Shown: positions 10,821 through 24,023 of the stretch, piece after piece
Layout: each line of letters begins with the position of its first letter
How positions within the stretch are numbered: position 1 is the first letter of the stretch
Source: Cinnamomum chago
Lineage: Eukaryota; Streptophyta; Magnoliopsida; Laurales; Lauraceae
DNA length: 64,000 nucleotides
NCBI GenBank assembly: GCA_038049695.1
Contig: CP142461.1
Coordinates: 24,745,001 to 24,809,000, forward strand
Direction: 5' to 3'
Translations under genes and position numbers: made by a program
Notes under the pieces: generated by a model
Told to the model about the DNA's origin: nothing
What the model saw: only the letters and a program-made list of their open reading frames with translations
Databases searched by the model: none

Positions 10821-10935
10821 CCGATCGATCGGACCTACAGGCCGATCGATCGGACTGTCAGTAACTGTAAGCCTTTTTGGGCCGATCGATCGGACCCTGT
10901 ACATTCTGGTACAGAAATTTCGACCGATCGATCGG
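10821..10935. promoter_or_regulatory. CCGATCGATCGG palindrome cluster, 5' LTR of E
   Basis: Four perfect CCGATCGATCGG dodecamers lie at 10821-10832, 10842-10853, 10882-10893 and 10924-10935. The surrounding DNA is AT-rich. The cluster is in the first half of the LTR, as expected for U3. A role in promoter control or silencing is inference only. Confidence 0.75.
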
Positions 10936-13619
10936 AGGACTCAGTTTGAGTCCGGTGAAATTTGATATTTGCTTTTTTTTGGAAACCTTTGGGCTTTCTA
11001 TGAGTCCTAGGGGTATATACCTTAGTGTTAAGACCAATTGTACCCTAATCTAAGGTCTCTAAGACTAGGGGACTAAAAGGAAAGAATGGTGTTGATCTAG
11101 ACACTAATTCTTGGTTTTTGGTGGTTCCTTGGCTACCCTTTTTGGACTGTTTGGACCATGTGTGAGAATGTCTTGAGCCGACACGCCTCACGGTTGGTTC
11201 GGTGGCATCGAAGTTCAATCCATTTCAATCTTGAACGGGATGGAACGATGCGATATCTTCTTTATATCTAAACACAAGCCTATTTCCTTGGTTATCGCTA
11301 ATTCTATTCCTTTCGATGACTGAATCGGTTACTCGATGTTTCCGGAGTAATGTCATGCCTAGGATGGACCGTTTATAATCTTGATTCTTGCTATTGTAAT
11401 ATCTAGTACTACCCATAAGCTCATGTTAAGATTTTAAAGTAGTAAAAGTGCATAAGGAGCCCGGGATGTCTTCAAACTCAAGGAGTACCAAGTAATGATT
11501 ATAATCGACATACGGGACCCCTATTCACTTAAATAGATCTTGAAATTTATACTTTTCCCGAAATTGTTATAGTTCATTGTTTCACCTCTTTTCCCGAGAT
11601 TTGCATTACATGACTTGTTTTCCCGAAAGCATTGGAGTTACTCTAGTAACAGTCATTTGTCCCGAAGCGCATTGCATCACATGAAATGACAGTGTGCCCT
11701 TGAGCACCCCATTTTACCCGTCTATTTATTGTACTTGATTTACTTGTTTCCCCGAAAGCATTGAAGTTACGCTAGTAACAGTTAATTGTCCCGAAATGTA
11801 TTGCCCGATATGAAGTGACAGTGTGCCCTTGAGCACCCCCGTTTTACCCGTTTATTTATTGTACTTGATTAACTTGCATATGTCTCGATTGGTTTTGACC
11901 TATGAGTCGGCATCACTAAGCTTTGATACCTTGTCGGTTTGATCCACCGACTTGGAAATCCCTCTCCCGTCCCGCCAGCTGCAGTTTGGATCCCGATACC
12001 CGGTTATTGCCGTGGTCCCGTCCCGATACCCGGTTCCCTACCGTGGTCTCGTTCCCGTTCCCGTATATTTATTATTGTATATATGATTTACGTGGAGTCT
12101 CCTCACCTTGTGTGACTGAGACCAACGTCCCGCTCTTGTCACTTCGGTGATAGAGGACTTAGCTTCTTGTGATTGCCATCTTGCCAGTTCCCGATTCCTT
12201 GGACACCCGACATGGTTTATATTGCTTACTTGTTTTCAGATAAATGATTCATTGCTTTTATGAAAGTTGTTATTTAGATAAGTGTTAATGCTCTCTATTG
12301 TAAATTCAGTCACTATTATATTGTTTTATGTCCTTTGCACACGTACATGTTTTACATGAATGCCGGTTGGGTGAATACCCGTACTTTTACACATGTTCCA
12401 TACGATCAATGATTTTGCTAGATTTATATGATTACACGTGTTTTAAAGGAATACTCGAATTGTTAAATATCCGTACCTTGTTTTAAAGGACATTTGGTTT
12501 GTCAGATATCTATGTTTATACCTGTTTTTAAATGAATACCCGAATTGTTAAATACCCATGCTTTGAAATAGGTTTCAAATGACACTTGTTTTGCCAGATT
12601 CCTATGTTTATACATATTTTACATGATACCCGATTTGTTAAAATATCCATACTTTGGAATAGGTTTAAATGAACATTAGTCTTGTTGGATTTCTTTGGTT
12701 ACACCTGTTTTAAACGATACCCGATTTATTAAATATCCATACTTCTACATAGGTTTCAAATGGACATTGGTTTTGCTAGACTGCTATGAATACCTGGTTT
12801 GTTGTATACTTGTGTTTTTACTTAAGTTTCAAATGAACGTTGTTTTGCCATACCGCTATATTTATACATGTTTTAGACGAACACCCCATTGTCAAATATC
12901 TATGATTATAGATGATGTAAACGAACACATGTTTTATTAGATGTTCATGTTTTACCCATGCTTGAAATGAATACAAGTTTTCCCCGAGATTCCCGACTTT
13001 GCACCCGTTTAATTATATGCAGCATTTGATCGAATAGCATGATTTATCATATGTTTTACTCTTTAGTATATTGTGATCTTTTCATCCACCTGCCAGACCG
13101 TCGTGTCTGACCCACTACTTTTGGTACTCAGGTTCAGATTTCCTCGCCCCGAGTTGAGTGCTTTTGTTGGCTGTAGAGCCATGCTTTGCAGGTTGGTTTG
13201 TCGGCTATGTCATGTAGACATTGAGCTTGACATCGGAGCTACGTCACATTTGGGTAGTAGTTTATAGCTTATTGTTGTATGGCTTTTATTAGCCTTTTCT
13301 TGGGATTCTTAATTAATGTACATTGATAATTGTAACTTGAACATATTTGGGAATGTAATATCCTGTTACCGTCAGCTCTGTAATTTATTGTGATGGTTAC
13401 TCCAGTCTGATATGATTCTTTATATAATAGCTATGTGCTAAAGGTTGAGTGCGACGCGGAATCCGATGGCCACGGACTTCGGGTCGCAACGCCACAAATG
13501 CTTCCTCAAAATATTCAGAATGTGTTGTCTTCACACACGCGGATCTTGGGAGAAGTAAAAAATACATTTATGCTTAATCCCATCTCCCGCCCCCGAGGTT
13601 TCGGTTCGGGGGCGTGACA

Positions 13620-15431
13620 GACTGGTATCAGAGCGGGCAGGTTTCTAGGAAATAAAACACTCTAGGAACCTTAAGACGTGTGGTGAGGACTCGTTTTCTT
13701 TTCTCTAGTTGTTGTTTTTTGTGAGTTTGTGCCTGTTTTTCTCCTAGTGGGGGAGACTATTTTTGTCTCCTTTTCTTGTTCTTGTTGTTAGTGAATTTGG
13801 GGGACCAAATTCTTTTCTAGTGGGGGAGAATTTAGTGTCTCCGCACCCACATTTAGTTCCTTTGCCTTGTTTTCGCGCCAGAGAGTCAGAGTTTTGTGGA
13901 CCTAGCAGATGTTTCTCGAAGGACTTGGCAGAATTTTCAGCTTTTGGATGTCGCAGATGGAGCTTTAGAAGGAATTTGTGACCAATTGTTCGTCAGCAAG
14001 GAATGTGAGCAGCATATGGAGACCCAATTACAGTTGATCGTGTACCGTCAGAGGATTCGTCAGGCAAGTAAGTGTGGATTTTTGGATAAACTTGGATTAT
14101 TTCCTAAGTCAGAAGACTCCATAAGCCGAATAAGTGGTGGACTTTATGAGATTTGAGGTGACTTTCAGTGGTGCAGCTTCAAAAAGATGCGAAAAGTTAG
14201 GGATTTCTTGAGTATTGATAAGCTTGTGACGGGAATTGTCGGAGGAGGTTTAACAGTTGCAGTTAGGATGGTGAGTCAACTCAGCGGGATGTGTCAGTGG
14301 ATGGTTAAAAGCATAGGAAATTAGCTTTCAGCAGCAGTGTAGAGAGAGTTGCATGTGGAATTGATTATTACTTGATCACATGATGAGAAGATTTAGTGGA
14401 CTTTACCGACTTGTAGAACATCGGTTTGGGCAGAGTACAGATGCGAGCAGAAAAATCATCACCGATGGACAATGACAGTTGAAGGATTCAGAGAAGAATG
14501 AATTTGACAGAAGCACACCTCACAAAGTTGGACAAGTGGAGTAGCATGGCAGTTAAAGTGTTGACGGGTCTAGTCAGAGTTGGAAACCTACAGAGCTGTG
14601 AACACTGTGTTTTCAACGAGCAGATATAGATGATTGAAGTGTTCAGAGGACCGTTCAAATATTTGATTGAATCAGCTTGGTATATGAAGGAGTGATAGAT
14701 TTCCAAGTCATTCGCCTCGAAGATCGTGCATTGGCAAGAGACCTAATTTCGACAACTTTGGCAGAAATGGCAGAAGAGTACAGAGGACTGGACAACATTG
14801 CCTAAAGTAAGAGATATCTGGTAGTACTAAACGTCACCAATTTTCCGAAGTCAGGGCAGAAAGAAGAATAAGACAATATTTCAAGGTAAAGACATGTCTA
14901 AGACCGACAGAAACTGACTATTGTGTAGTGGATCAAGAGCAACGGACAGAAACAGTTAGAGCTTCAAATGTTGAGAATGGTGAAAGGACAAGCATGATTG
15001 TGTCAGAGACTGATTGCTGCGAAATGGATCAAAAGCACCGAGCAGAAATAGTTAGAGCCAGCAAGAGTTCACATTGAAGATTGTGCAATTGACATGAGAC
15101 CCTAGCTTCTACAGTTGTGATGAAGTCGATGGAATTGTTCCAAGAACTTTCTGCATCAGGGTGACTAGAAGCGAGAGACTTGGTGGAACGTAGAAGGAGT
15201 TAGAGATAGCAAATTCCTTGAGCAGCCAGATTTGTAGAGCAGTAGCAGATTTGAGCCAGTGGTGGAATGCCTGACAACTGTTGATGGTTGAGCGAGGAGT
15301 TCTACCGCGATGATGACCCAGTGTGGAGCAGTCGTTTGAGGTTTTGTTTTCGAAGTGTGGGATTGATGTCCCCACTTGTTTTTGATTTGTTTAGTTCATT
15401 TGGAGGACCAAATGTTCTAAGGGGGGGAGGA
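13620..15431 (+). other. Non-coding interior of element E with primer site and polypurine tract
   Basis: The interior begins with gac and a primer site TGGTATCAGAGCG (13623-13635) for initiator tRNA-Met. It ends with a polypurine tract (aaGGGGGGGAGGA, 15419-15431) abutting the 3' LTR. The 1.8 kb between has only short frames and shows no gag or pol motif. The phrase agtgggggaga appears twice near 13747 and 13820. A short frame at about 13900-14150 has no recognised domain. This fits a retrotransposon derivative that retains only cis-acting signals. Confidence 0.8.
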
Positions 15432-18400
15432 TGTGAGAACCCGACCCCTAATCTCTTGGATTAGTGTTGTTCAATTTGTGGATTAGTTCTTTTAGTGGGA
15501 TTAGTAGTTGTTGGGTTGAGTTTGTGAGCTAGAATGGTTTTTCTTCTAGTTTTGGGCTTTTGAGTGCTTTGGTAGCTTGTGGGGCCCTTTGGGGGTTCCC
15601 TTTTCGGCTTTGCTTTTCTTGTGAGATTTTCCTGATTTGTTTCGTATCGTGTTTTTGGCCCGTTGCATTCATCTTGAGGAATCCTACAACTTTCATGTTG
15701 GCCCCGTATCCATTTGAGAACCCAAAAACCCGATTTCTTGGCCTTGAGGGCAAAACAGTCATTTCACACCAAATATGTACCCAAAACTTGATATTCTCAA
15801 AATCCGTGAAACATATACTTTTTGGAAACTAGATATTTCGACGATCATTTCTTCCTTCTTCGTCGAATCCATCCGAGGTCCCAAATTAGATGATTTCAGC
15901 CACCCAAGTCCCTTAAGTTGTGGGGCCCAAACCTCACTTGTTTATAAAAGGAACCCATCTCCTTCATTGCTCATTCTTCACCATTGTTCCAGCTGAACCT
16001 AGGGTTTTCCCTTGTGCAACTTCTTCTTCTTCTTGCTTCTCCATCTCCAAGCCACACCAATAGTTCCTCGATCAAGAAATGGAGACCACCTTCTTCTTCC
16101 TCATCTTGCAAGCTTTCCATTGATACCATTTGTGAAGAGAACCCTCCATCACAAGACTTCCTTTGAGCTTACCTTGTCCATTAGAGGACCTTCCAAGTAA
16201 GTGTTCTTCTTCATCTTCTAGATTTGTAATCTTCTAGCCTTAGAGAAGCTCCACCTTGATTATTGAAAGGTTTCATTGTCATTTCATTGTTTAACCCATT
16301 TTAGGGTTTGTTTTGGGGGTTTTTGTAGAGGCTGTGGATCTTGAGCTTAAGAGGTGTTTAGGAGCTTGGATTTGCTTGATTAGAGTCAAAGGCAAGTGGA
16401 TGAATGGATTGTTTTGATTATTAACATGTTTTGTGAGAAAATCTTGATTCATTAATGGTTTTGGTGATTTTAATAGTTGTCTTTAATATGATTAATATTG
16501 ATTTCAAGATGTGCTTATTGATGAGTTATTTCTCCCTTGTTAATCTCTTGGAAATGTATGTATCATAGTGTCAAGATTTCAAATGATTTCACATGAATGA
16601 GTTTTCTCCACCTTGTGATTAATTGTGAATGGAAAGAATGGAAAGAATGGAAAGAGAGGAACTGGAAATGAGGAGCTCTTTAGCTCATGTTATTGTCTTG
16701 GAAACATGTATTTAAACCATCTTGTTTATGGTTCTTTGTGGTTGATTATATGTTGGGAGGAAAGGAAAAAGAGGAAGAAAAATCAGCTTTCCCGGACCTG
16801 CTGTACCCAGGTCCGATCGATCGGACCTACAGGCCGATCGATCGGACTGTCAGTAACTGTAAGCCTTTTTGGGCCGATCGATCGGACCCTGTACATTCTG
16901 GTACAGAAATTTCGACCAATCGATCGGAGGACTCAGTTTGAGTCCGGTGAAATTTGATATTTGCTTTTTTTTGGAAACCTTTGGGCTTTCTATGAGTCCT
17001 AGGGGTATATACCTTAGTGTTAAGACCAATTGTACCCTAATCTATGGTCTCTAAGACTAGGGGACTAAAAGGAAAGAATGGTGTTAATCTAGACACTAAT
17101 TCTTGGTTTTTGGTGGTTCCTTGGCTACCCTTTTTGGACTGTTTGGACCATGTGTGAGAATGTCTTGAGCCGACACGCCTCACGGTTGGTTCGGTGGCAT
17201 CGAAGTTCAATCCATTTCAATCTTGAACGGGATGGAACGACGCGATATCTTCTTTATATCTAAACACAAGCCTATTTCCTTGGTTATCGCTAATTCTATT
17301 CCTTTCGATGACTGAATCGGTTACTCGATGTTTCCGGAGTAATGTCATGCCTAGGATGGACCGTTTATAATCTTGATTCTTGCTATTGTAATATCTAGTA
17401 CTACCCATAAGCTCATGTTAAGATTTTAAAGTAGTAAAAGTGCATAAGGAGCCCGGGATGTCTTCAAACTCAAGGAGTACCAAGTAATGATTATAATCGA
17501 CATACGGGACCCCTATTCACTTAAATAGATCTTGAAATTTATACTTTTCCCGAAATTGTTATAGTTCATTGTTTCACCTCTTTTCCCGAGATTTGCATTA
17601 CATGACTTGTTTTCCCGAAAGCATTGGAGTTACTCTAGTAACAGTCATTTGTCCCGAAGCGCATTGCATCACATGAAATGACAGTGTGCCCTTGAGCACC
17701 CCGTTTTACCCGTCTATTTATTGTACTTGATTTACTTGTTTCCCCGAAAGCATTGAAGTTACGCTAGTAACAGTTAATTGTCCCGAAATGTATTGCCCGA
17801 TATGAAGTGACAGTGTGCCCTTGAGCACCCCCGTTTTACCCGTTTATTTACTGTACTTGATTTACTTGCATATGTCTCGATTGGTTTTGACCTATGAGTC
17901 GGCATCACTAAGCTTGGATACCTTGTCGGTTTGATCCACCGACTTGGAAATCCCTCTCCCGTCCCGCCAGCTGCAGTTTGGATCCCGATACCCGGTTATT
18001 GCCGTGGTCCCGTCCCGATACCCGGTTCGCTACCGTGGTCTCGTTCCCGTTCCCGTATATTTATTATTGTATATATGATTTACGTGGAGTCTCCTCACCT
18101 TGTGTGATTGAGACCAACGTCCCGCTCTTGTCACTTCGGTGATAGAGGACTTAGCTTCTTGTGATTGCCATCTTGCCAGTTCCCGATTCCTTGGACACCC
18201 GACATGGTTTATATTGCTTACTTGTTTTCAGATAAATGATTCATTGCTTTTATGAAAGTTGTTATTTAGATAAGTGTTAATGCTCTCTATTGTAAATTCA
18301 GTCACTATTATATTGTTTTATGTCCTTTGCACACGTACATGTTTTACATGAATGCCGGTTGGGTGAATACCCGTACTTTTACACATGTTCCATACGATCA

Positions 18401-19611
18401 ATGATTTTGCTAGATTTATATGATTACACGTGTTTTAAAGGAATACTCGAATTGTTAAATATCCGTACCTTGTTTTAAAGGACATTTGGTTTGTCAGATA
18501 TCTATGTTTATACCTGTTTTTAAATGAATACTCGAATTGTTAAATACCCATGCTTTGAAATAGGTTTCAAATGACACTTGTTTTGCCAGATTCCTATGTT
18601 TATACATATTTTACATGATACCCGATTTGTTAAAATATCCATACTTTGGAATAGGTTTAAATGAACATTAGTCTTGTTGGATTTCTTTGGTTACACCTGT
18701 TTTAAACGATACCCGATTTATTAAATATCCATACTTCTACATAGGTTTCAAATGGACATTGGTTTTGCTAGACTGCTATGAATACCTGGTTTGTTGTATA
18801 CTTGTGTTTTTACTTAAGTTTCAAATGAACGTTGTTTTGCCATACCGCTATATTTATACATGTTTTAGACGAACACCCCATTGTCAAATATCTATGATTA
18901 TAGATGATGTAAACGAACACATGTTTTATTAGATGTTCATGTTTTACCCATGCTTGAAATGAATACAAGTTTTCCCCGAGATTCCCGACTTTGCACCCGT
19001 TTAATTATATGCAGCATTTGATCGAATAGCATGATTTATCATATGTTTTACTCTTTAGTATATTGTGATCTTTTCATCCACCTGCCAGACCGTCGTGTCT
19101 GACCCACTACTTTTGGTACTCAGGTTCAGATTTCCTCGCCCCGAGTTGAGTGCTTTTGTTGGCTGTAGAGCCATGCTTTGCAGGTTGGTTTGTCGGCTAT
19201 GTCATGTAGACATTGAGCTTGACATCGGAGCTACGTCACATTTGGGTAGTAGTTTATAGCTTATTGTTGTATGGCTTTTATTAGCCTTTTCTTGGGATTC
19301 TTAATTAATGTACATTGATAATTGTAACTTGAACATATTTGGGAATGTAATATCCTGTTACCGTCAGCTCTGTAATTTATTGTGATGGTTACTCCAGTCT
19401 GATATGATTCTTTATATAATAGCTATGTGCTAAAGGTTGAGTGCGACGCGGAATCCGATGGCCACGGACTTCGGGTCGCAACGCCACAAATGCTTCCGCA
19501 AAATATTCAGAATGTGTTGTCTTCACAATCGCGGATCTTGGGAGAAGTAAAAAATACATTTATGCTTAATCCCATCTCCCGCCCCCGAGGTTTCGGTTCG
19601 GGGGCGTGACA
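15432..19611 (+). repeat. 3' LTR of element E
   Basis: Uninterrupted 4180-bp copy from TGTGAGAACCC to GGGGGCGTGACA, followed by the target duplication aggcg. It shows what the 5' LTR looked like before element A inserted: gttgtctttaatatg near 16480 is the empty site. Its palindromes lie at 16813-16824, 16834-16845 and 16874-16885; the fourth (16916-16927) has decayed to CCAATCGATCGG, a CpG-to-CpA change as expected from methylated-cytosine deamination. Confidence 0.95.
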
Positions 19612-22528
19612 AGGCGCGGCAGGCACTGATTGCTCGCAAAGGAGAGGATTTCTATAAAATCATGGTAAGCATTCGTCCCTGGGTGATAGAGGATCAGAGG
19701 GTGTTGCCCAAGCCTACCTTCTTCTTTGGTGATGCAGCCCCAGCCGATATGACGTATCGAAGGAGATGCTTCCCGTTTTCCTACACAGTTGATGGTGTGA
19801 AGAAAATTGTTGCCACCCGATCGATTTTTGATCGTACTATTTCGATCATGAGTCTCTCTCCCACGTGCCTGAAGAGGGAAGATCCTCCAAGATGGGTGAG
19901 GAGGACCAACGTGGTCAAGACCGGGGTTTTGATTGGCAGTTCTCCTGGACATATGGAGAAGTCGCCTGCTGACATGGACATCTTGATGCCGGCCAGCAAC
20001 TACCAGGGCGCAGATTATCCATCGGTTGATTTGAAACCGATGGGCCTTGGCATCTTCAGTGGTGACGGCAGCAACTGGGTGAAGCCTTTTCGACTCCGCG
20101 GCCGCTTCAGTGCTGACTCCGAGTGGAAGTCTTGGACTGACCATATCTTGTTTGTTGGGGGCGCCATTTTGAAGGAAGCCGGGATCTTTGATGCGGTCCG
20201 TGCATTTAGGGAGACCGTGATCTTTTCCGACGAGGCCTTCATGGCCATGCTTGAGTCATTCCTCCCTCAAACCAATACCTTCATAGTGACGAATGGTGAG
20301 ATTGGTTTTTCTCTGCAGGAACTGAGTGCCGTTACCGGGTTGCCCATCCTCGGGAAACTCTATGAGGAGTTCATGCCGATTGACAGCGTCCTTGAGGAGA
20401 GGTCAGAGGAATTCAGGCTTTTATACTTTCAGCTCGTCGTCTTCTACGATTTTTTGAAGGAGAAGGAGGGCTCGAAGGTAAGGTCTAGCAGCTGGAAGAG
20501 TTTCGGCTCTTCTTTTCTCAGTTTCCTTGACAGCAAGGGGCCTTCTACCAGTATGTCCAGGGAGGACAAGAAGACTGCGGCCACGCAAGAGGAGCTGAAG
20601 GGTTTCTTCGCCGGTACCAGTAGTATTTGTTCTGATATCGCACTGCGGAGAGATCTTGCTGTTTACCTCACATATTGGTTTGGTGAGGCTATTTTTGCTG
20701 GAGGAGATGGGACGTACATCCGGCCGCATTGTATTTTTCTGGCTTGTCAGATGGCGTTTGGAGAGCAGCTAGCTTTGGTGCCAGCTTTATACTCCTATTT
20801 GTGCACTGAACTGCAGGCAGCTGCTTTCTTGGTCCGGCTTGGGCAACCCATGAACAGGGTATTTTCCGCCAATATTTTCTATTCGTGGTTTGTATACCAC
20901 TGTCCCGGCTTCCATCGACTGGGTGTTGCGCAAGACGACGACCCTTTGATGATTCGATTGGCTAAGGGAAAAGCCATAGTCGAATCTCTTTTGTTTGCCC
21001 GCATGAGGATCCGACGATTCAGGGACGTCGAGATGGGGCAGTCTTCAGTGAAGCTTTCTTCAGAGTTGCGGAAGAAGGCTTTTGATTTTGGTGCCTCCCG
21101 CGATTCCACTAGGGCAGGATCTGGAAGGCACTACTCTTTGACGAATGCAGAAAAGGAGTGGCTTTTTAGCATACGAGTCGGCACGATGGTATATCGTAGA
21201 CATCTTTTTGTAGATATCCAATCGTATGTGCCTTCCCGCTTTGCGCTACAGCTGGGCTTTTCTCAAGGCGTTGTTGGAGCGCCTTCAAGCATGGTGAAGC
21301 GCTTTGGAAGTTTGCAGGATGGAAGAAACGCATGGGCTTTCTATAGTGCTGAGGACACTACTTCCATGATTTCCTATCCTGTACTGCCGACTTCCCGGAC
21401 TGCCGGTTTCACAAAGTGGTTCGTGGAGAGCTTCATGGCATACCGGGGTTTTTCCAAGAGGGAGCTTGATGTGAAGCTGTCATCTGGAAAGGGCCTTGGA
21501 AAATCAGATGGCGTCCGGCGGGAGGAAGTTTGGGCCTTCCTTTCCGGAGAGAAGCACAAGATAGGCTTTCTCGGTGACCAGGGCGTCATTGGCTCTGAGG
21601 CTGCTCGGGAAATACCTGATGAAGCTATAAAGCAGCTAGAACAGGAGGAAGCCGAACTTGATGCTTGGATGCAAGCAGCACAGAGGCGAGTTTCCGTGGA
21701 GTCTACTGGCAAGAGCAGGCCATCCAGTGAGGAGTCAAGCGAGAGACCAGACTCTGATGGTGGGGCAGGTTCTTCTAAGAAGCGAACTCACCGAAGTAAG
21801 GGGAAGAGGAGTCAGCATCACAATAAAGACTCTTCTGATAAAGAAGTTCCTCTTACTATCAATGAGGAGGTGCCCGAGGTTGCTGAGGAGCCTCCGGAAA
21901 AAAGGAGCAGAGAAGAAGATACCGTTGGTGGAGGTATGTTTCCACTTCTCTCTGTTCCTTTCATGGTATTTTTCCATATTTTGATTTGCTTCTGCTTCTG
22001 CTTCTTTTTTTATTTTATTTTAGCAGAAGAGGAAGACATGGCGATCCCTCATGTTGCAACCGATGAGAGGACGCCTGACCCTGTGGAGACGCTAGAAGAC
22101 AAACCAAGGGACTCTGAAATGAATGCAGAATCTCCAACTGGTATTACTTTTTCCGCTTTCTTTTCTTTTTTGTCTGTGACTTGATTTGCTAACATACATT
22201 TTTTTTTGTATCAGCTGATTTATCACAGGATTCCGACGACTTTGAACCATCGATGGACGCCAGTGTTGACGATACTTTTGAAGAGTTCATGGAGAAGGAA
22301 AGCATTCTGCCAATCGTCGAAGAAGGTACTTTCATAGTAATAACCCTGATAGTGATTTTTTAACAGGATCGTATTCATACCTTTTTGTGTTTGGCAGATT
22401 TTGAAGTGACAGAAGAGAGTCCATCGCTTCCTTCAGAGCCAGAGCCAGGGATGCCAGAAGTTGACCCAGTAATTGGGACTCCTCCAGCCAATTCAGATCG
22501 CTCAAGGGATATGACCCAGGCGACGTGA
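19612..22528 (+). pseudogene. PMD-like gene, main body (exons 2-5) downstream of element E
   Basis: The frame resumes at 19617 in phase with 1771. It runs about 770 codons to 21933, then exons 22024-22140, 22215-22325 and 22398-22528, each with GT..AG borders and matching phase, ending at TGA 22526-22528. The region near residues 150-250 of the main body (FETVIFSDEAFMAML-like, then a GEIGFSLQELSAVTGLPILG segment) resembles the plant mobile domain (PMD, aminotransferase-like) family found in MAIN/MAIL1 and in gypsy and MULE elements. The C-terminal part is acidic/basic low complexity with Ser-rich and Lys/Arg-rich stretches. Codon use is GC-richer than the flanks. The 3' part is open, so decay is slight apart from element E and the upstream stop. 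The PMD assignment is by motif and moderately sure; function is unknown. Confidence 0.7.
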
Positions 22529-22792
22529 GGAAGGCAAAAGCCATAGAGGGCACAATTGTTCTGATTGCAAGTATGGTGAGCCCCAAAATGAGCGTCCCAG
22601 TGACTGCTAGAAGCAATTGTAAACCTAAATTCGACTTATCGCGAAGCAGGGCTTGCTCGAGATAAGAAGAATATAAGGTTGGAGTTTTACAAATGCGCCG
22701 GTCGCGAATACAGTAGACCCTGAAAGGGCGTACTAGCACCGCTAGACACAAATGCTGGAGATCGCATCCATGAGATGGGATCCTCTGGTTTT
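22529..22792. other. Short spacer, nothing recognised
   Basis: Probable 3' flank of the PMD-like gene. The sequence CGACGTGAGG at the stop could instead act as a splice donor, which would extend the gene here; no clear exon follows. No repeat family recognised. Confidence 0.3.
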
Positions 22793-23885
22793 TGAAATGT
22801 CAAAATGGATTCATCAAGGAGAGCATGTGGTATCCCGATCCAAAGACGGGCTCAACGATTTCCGCGAGCACCAGTACCTCGGAAGGAACCACAATTTCTC
22901 GGATCCGAATCCAAAATGACGAGAGTTTTTTTTTTTTTTTTGAAAGGCCAAGATCAGGTCCATCAAAGAGAGCAAATGATGTTCCAATCTGAACACGGGC
23001 TCAGCGGATAATCGCGAGCGCCAGTGCTCAGAAAGGAAGAGACCAAAATTTCTCAGATTTGAACCTAAAAATGACGAAAGCTTTTTTTTTTTTTTTTTTG
23101 AAAAGTTTAGTTTTTTTTTTTTAATTTTTTTTATTTAAAAGACAAGGGAGCACACAAAGGCTTCCTAACCCGGTCTTATGAAATCACAATTGATAGAATT
23201 GCCCCCAGGTAAGGGTAGGATTAGTTAATGAACCCATTTGGAGGACCCTTGCCTCGAACAGTCAGGCTGTCTCCACACTCTGGACAAGGCTTTTCTTGAA
23301 TCAACCGAGATCAAAGAACGCAGTTGGTTTGGCCTTAGCGGTCTATGTCTTTCTTTTTTTTTTTTTACTAGACTCATTGAAGAGAAACAATGATCCAAAA
23401 CCTTAGTCGAACAGGCTCAACATTTCTGCAAGCGCGACGAACGATAGGATAGGATCAAACCTTCTCAATTTTGAATCCAAAACGAAAAGAAGTTTGATTT
23501 TTTTTTTAATTGTTTTCTTTTTTTTTTTTAAATTCTAATGAATTCATCAAAGAGAAACAATGATCCAAAACCTTAGTCGAACAGGCTCAACATTTCTGCA
23601 AGCGCGATGAACGATAGGATAGGATCAAAACTTCTCAATTTTGAATCCAAGGCAAAGAAGTTTGCTTTTTTTTTTTTTTTTTTTTTTTAAATCTCTAACA
23701 GACTCATCGAAGAGAAACAATGGCCCAATCCCCGATCCAAGCCGGTCTCAGCGGATAATCGCGAGCGCCAATGCCCAGAAAGGAAAGGATCAAAGTTTCT
23801 CAATTTTGAATCCAAAATGAGAAATCTAAACTTTTTTTTTGAAAAGAGAAAGAATGGAAATAGATTGAAAGAATTTGACATTTCC
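22793..23885. repeat. Degenerate units of about 150-170 bp separated by T tracts
   Basis: Five related units start near 22800, 22945, 23370, 23540 and 23700. Each reads roughly 'catcRaagagaRcaatg.tcc...cgggctcaRcgg...gcgcgagcgcca...gaaagga..aaaYttctcaRttttgaatccaaaatgacg' and ends in a run of 9-22 T. A different stretch (23130-23345) splits units two and three. On the minus strand these would be A-tract-linked repeats in the leader of element F2. No coding frame supported. Confidence 0.65.
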
Positions 23886-24023
23886 AAAAAAATCCCATCT
23901 CATGCGAAATCCAACATAGGCCACCAGCCAAAAGGTAGCCAAGGAATTCGGAAATGAAACATAAGCAAAGATATAATATGCGAATATTTCAATTCCAAGC
24001 ATCCGGTGTTCTCAAGTAAACAT

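Larger units (their letters stand above)
1772..13619 (+). repeat. 5' LTR of element E (split by element A at 2825-10495)
   Basis: The LTR consists of 1772-2824 and 10501-13619, and aligns along its length with the 3' LTR at 15432-19611. Landmarks in order are a TATAAAA-like site near 2285, pyrimidine-rich DNA at 2340-2460, the CCGATCGATCGG palindrome cluster (10821-10935), and a long AT-rich stretch of diverged sub-repeats built on 'gttttaaatgaataccc' phrases (12300-12960). It ends in GGGGGCGTGACA. The short open frames it contains recur in the other LTR without signs of coding constraint and are not called genes. Confidence 0.9.
1772..19611 (+). mobile_element. Element E: large non-autonomous LTR retrotransposon (LARD-like, gypsy-type)
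   Basis: Bounded by the 5-bp target duplication aggcg (1767-1771 and 19612-19616). The LTRs start TGTGAGAACCC and end GGGGGCGTGACA. Without the nested element A the 5' LTR is about 4172 bp; the 3' LTR is 4180 bp. The interior is only about 1.8 kb and encodes no gag, protease, reverse transcriptase or integrase. The LTR ends and the primer site just behind the LTR resemble plant chromovirus (Tekay/Del) elements; this assignment rests on terminal sequences only. The two LTRs differ at few positions by eye, so insertion is recent. It splits the PMD-like gene within a codon run. Other LTR pieces of this family occur at 26628-28887, 29277-31638 and 33032-33680. Confidence 0.9.

Noticed and set aside
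19566..20248. Minus-strand frames opposite the PMD-like gene
   Set aside because: The plus strand gives an 800-codon frame with splice sites and domain-like sequence; the opposite frames are shadows caused by its GC-richer codon use.
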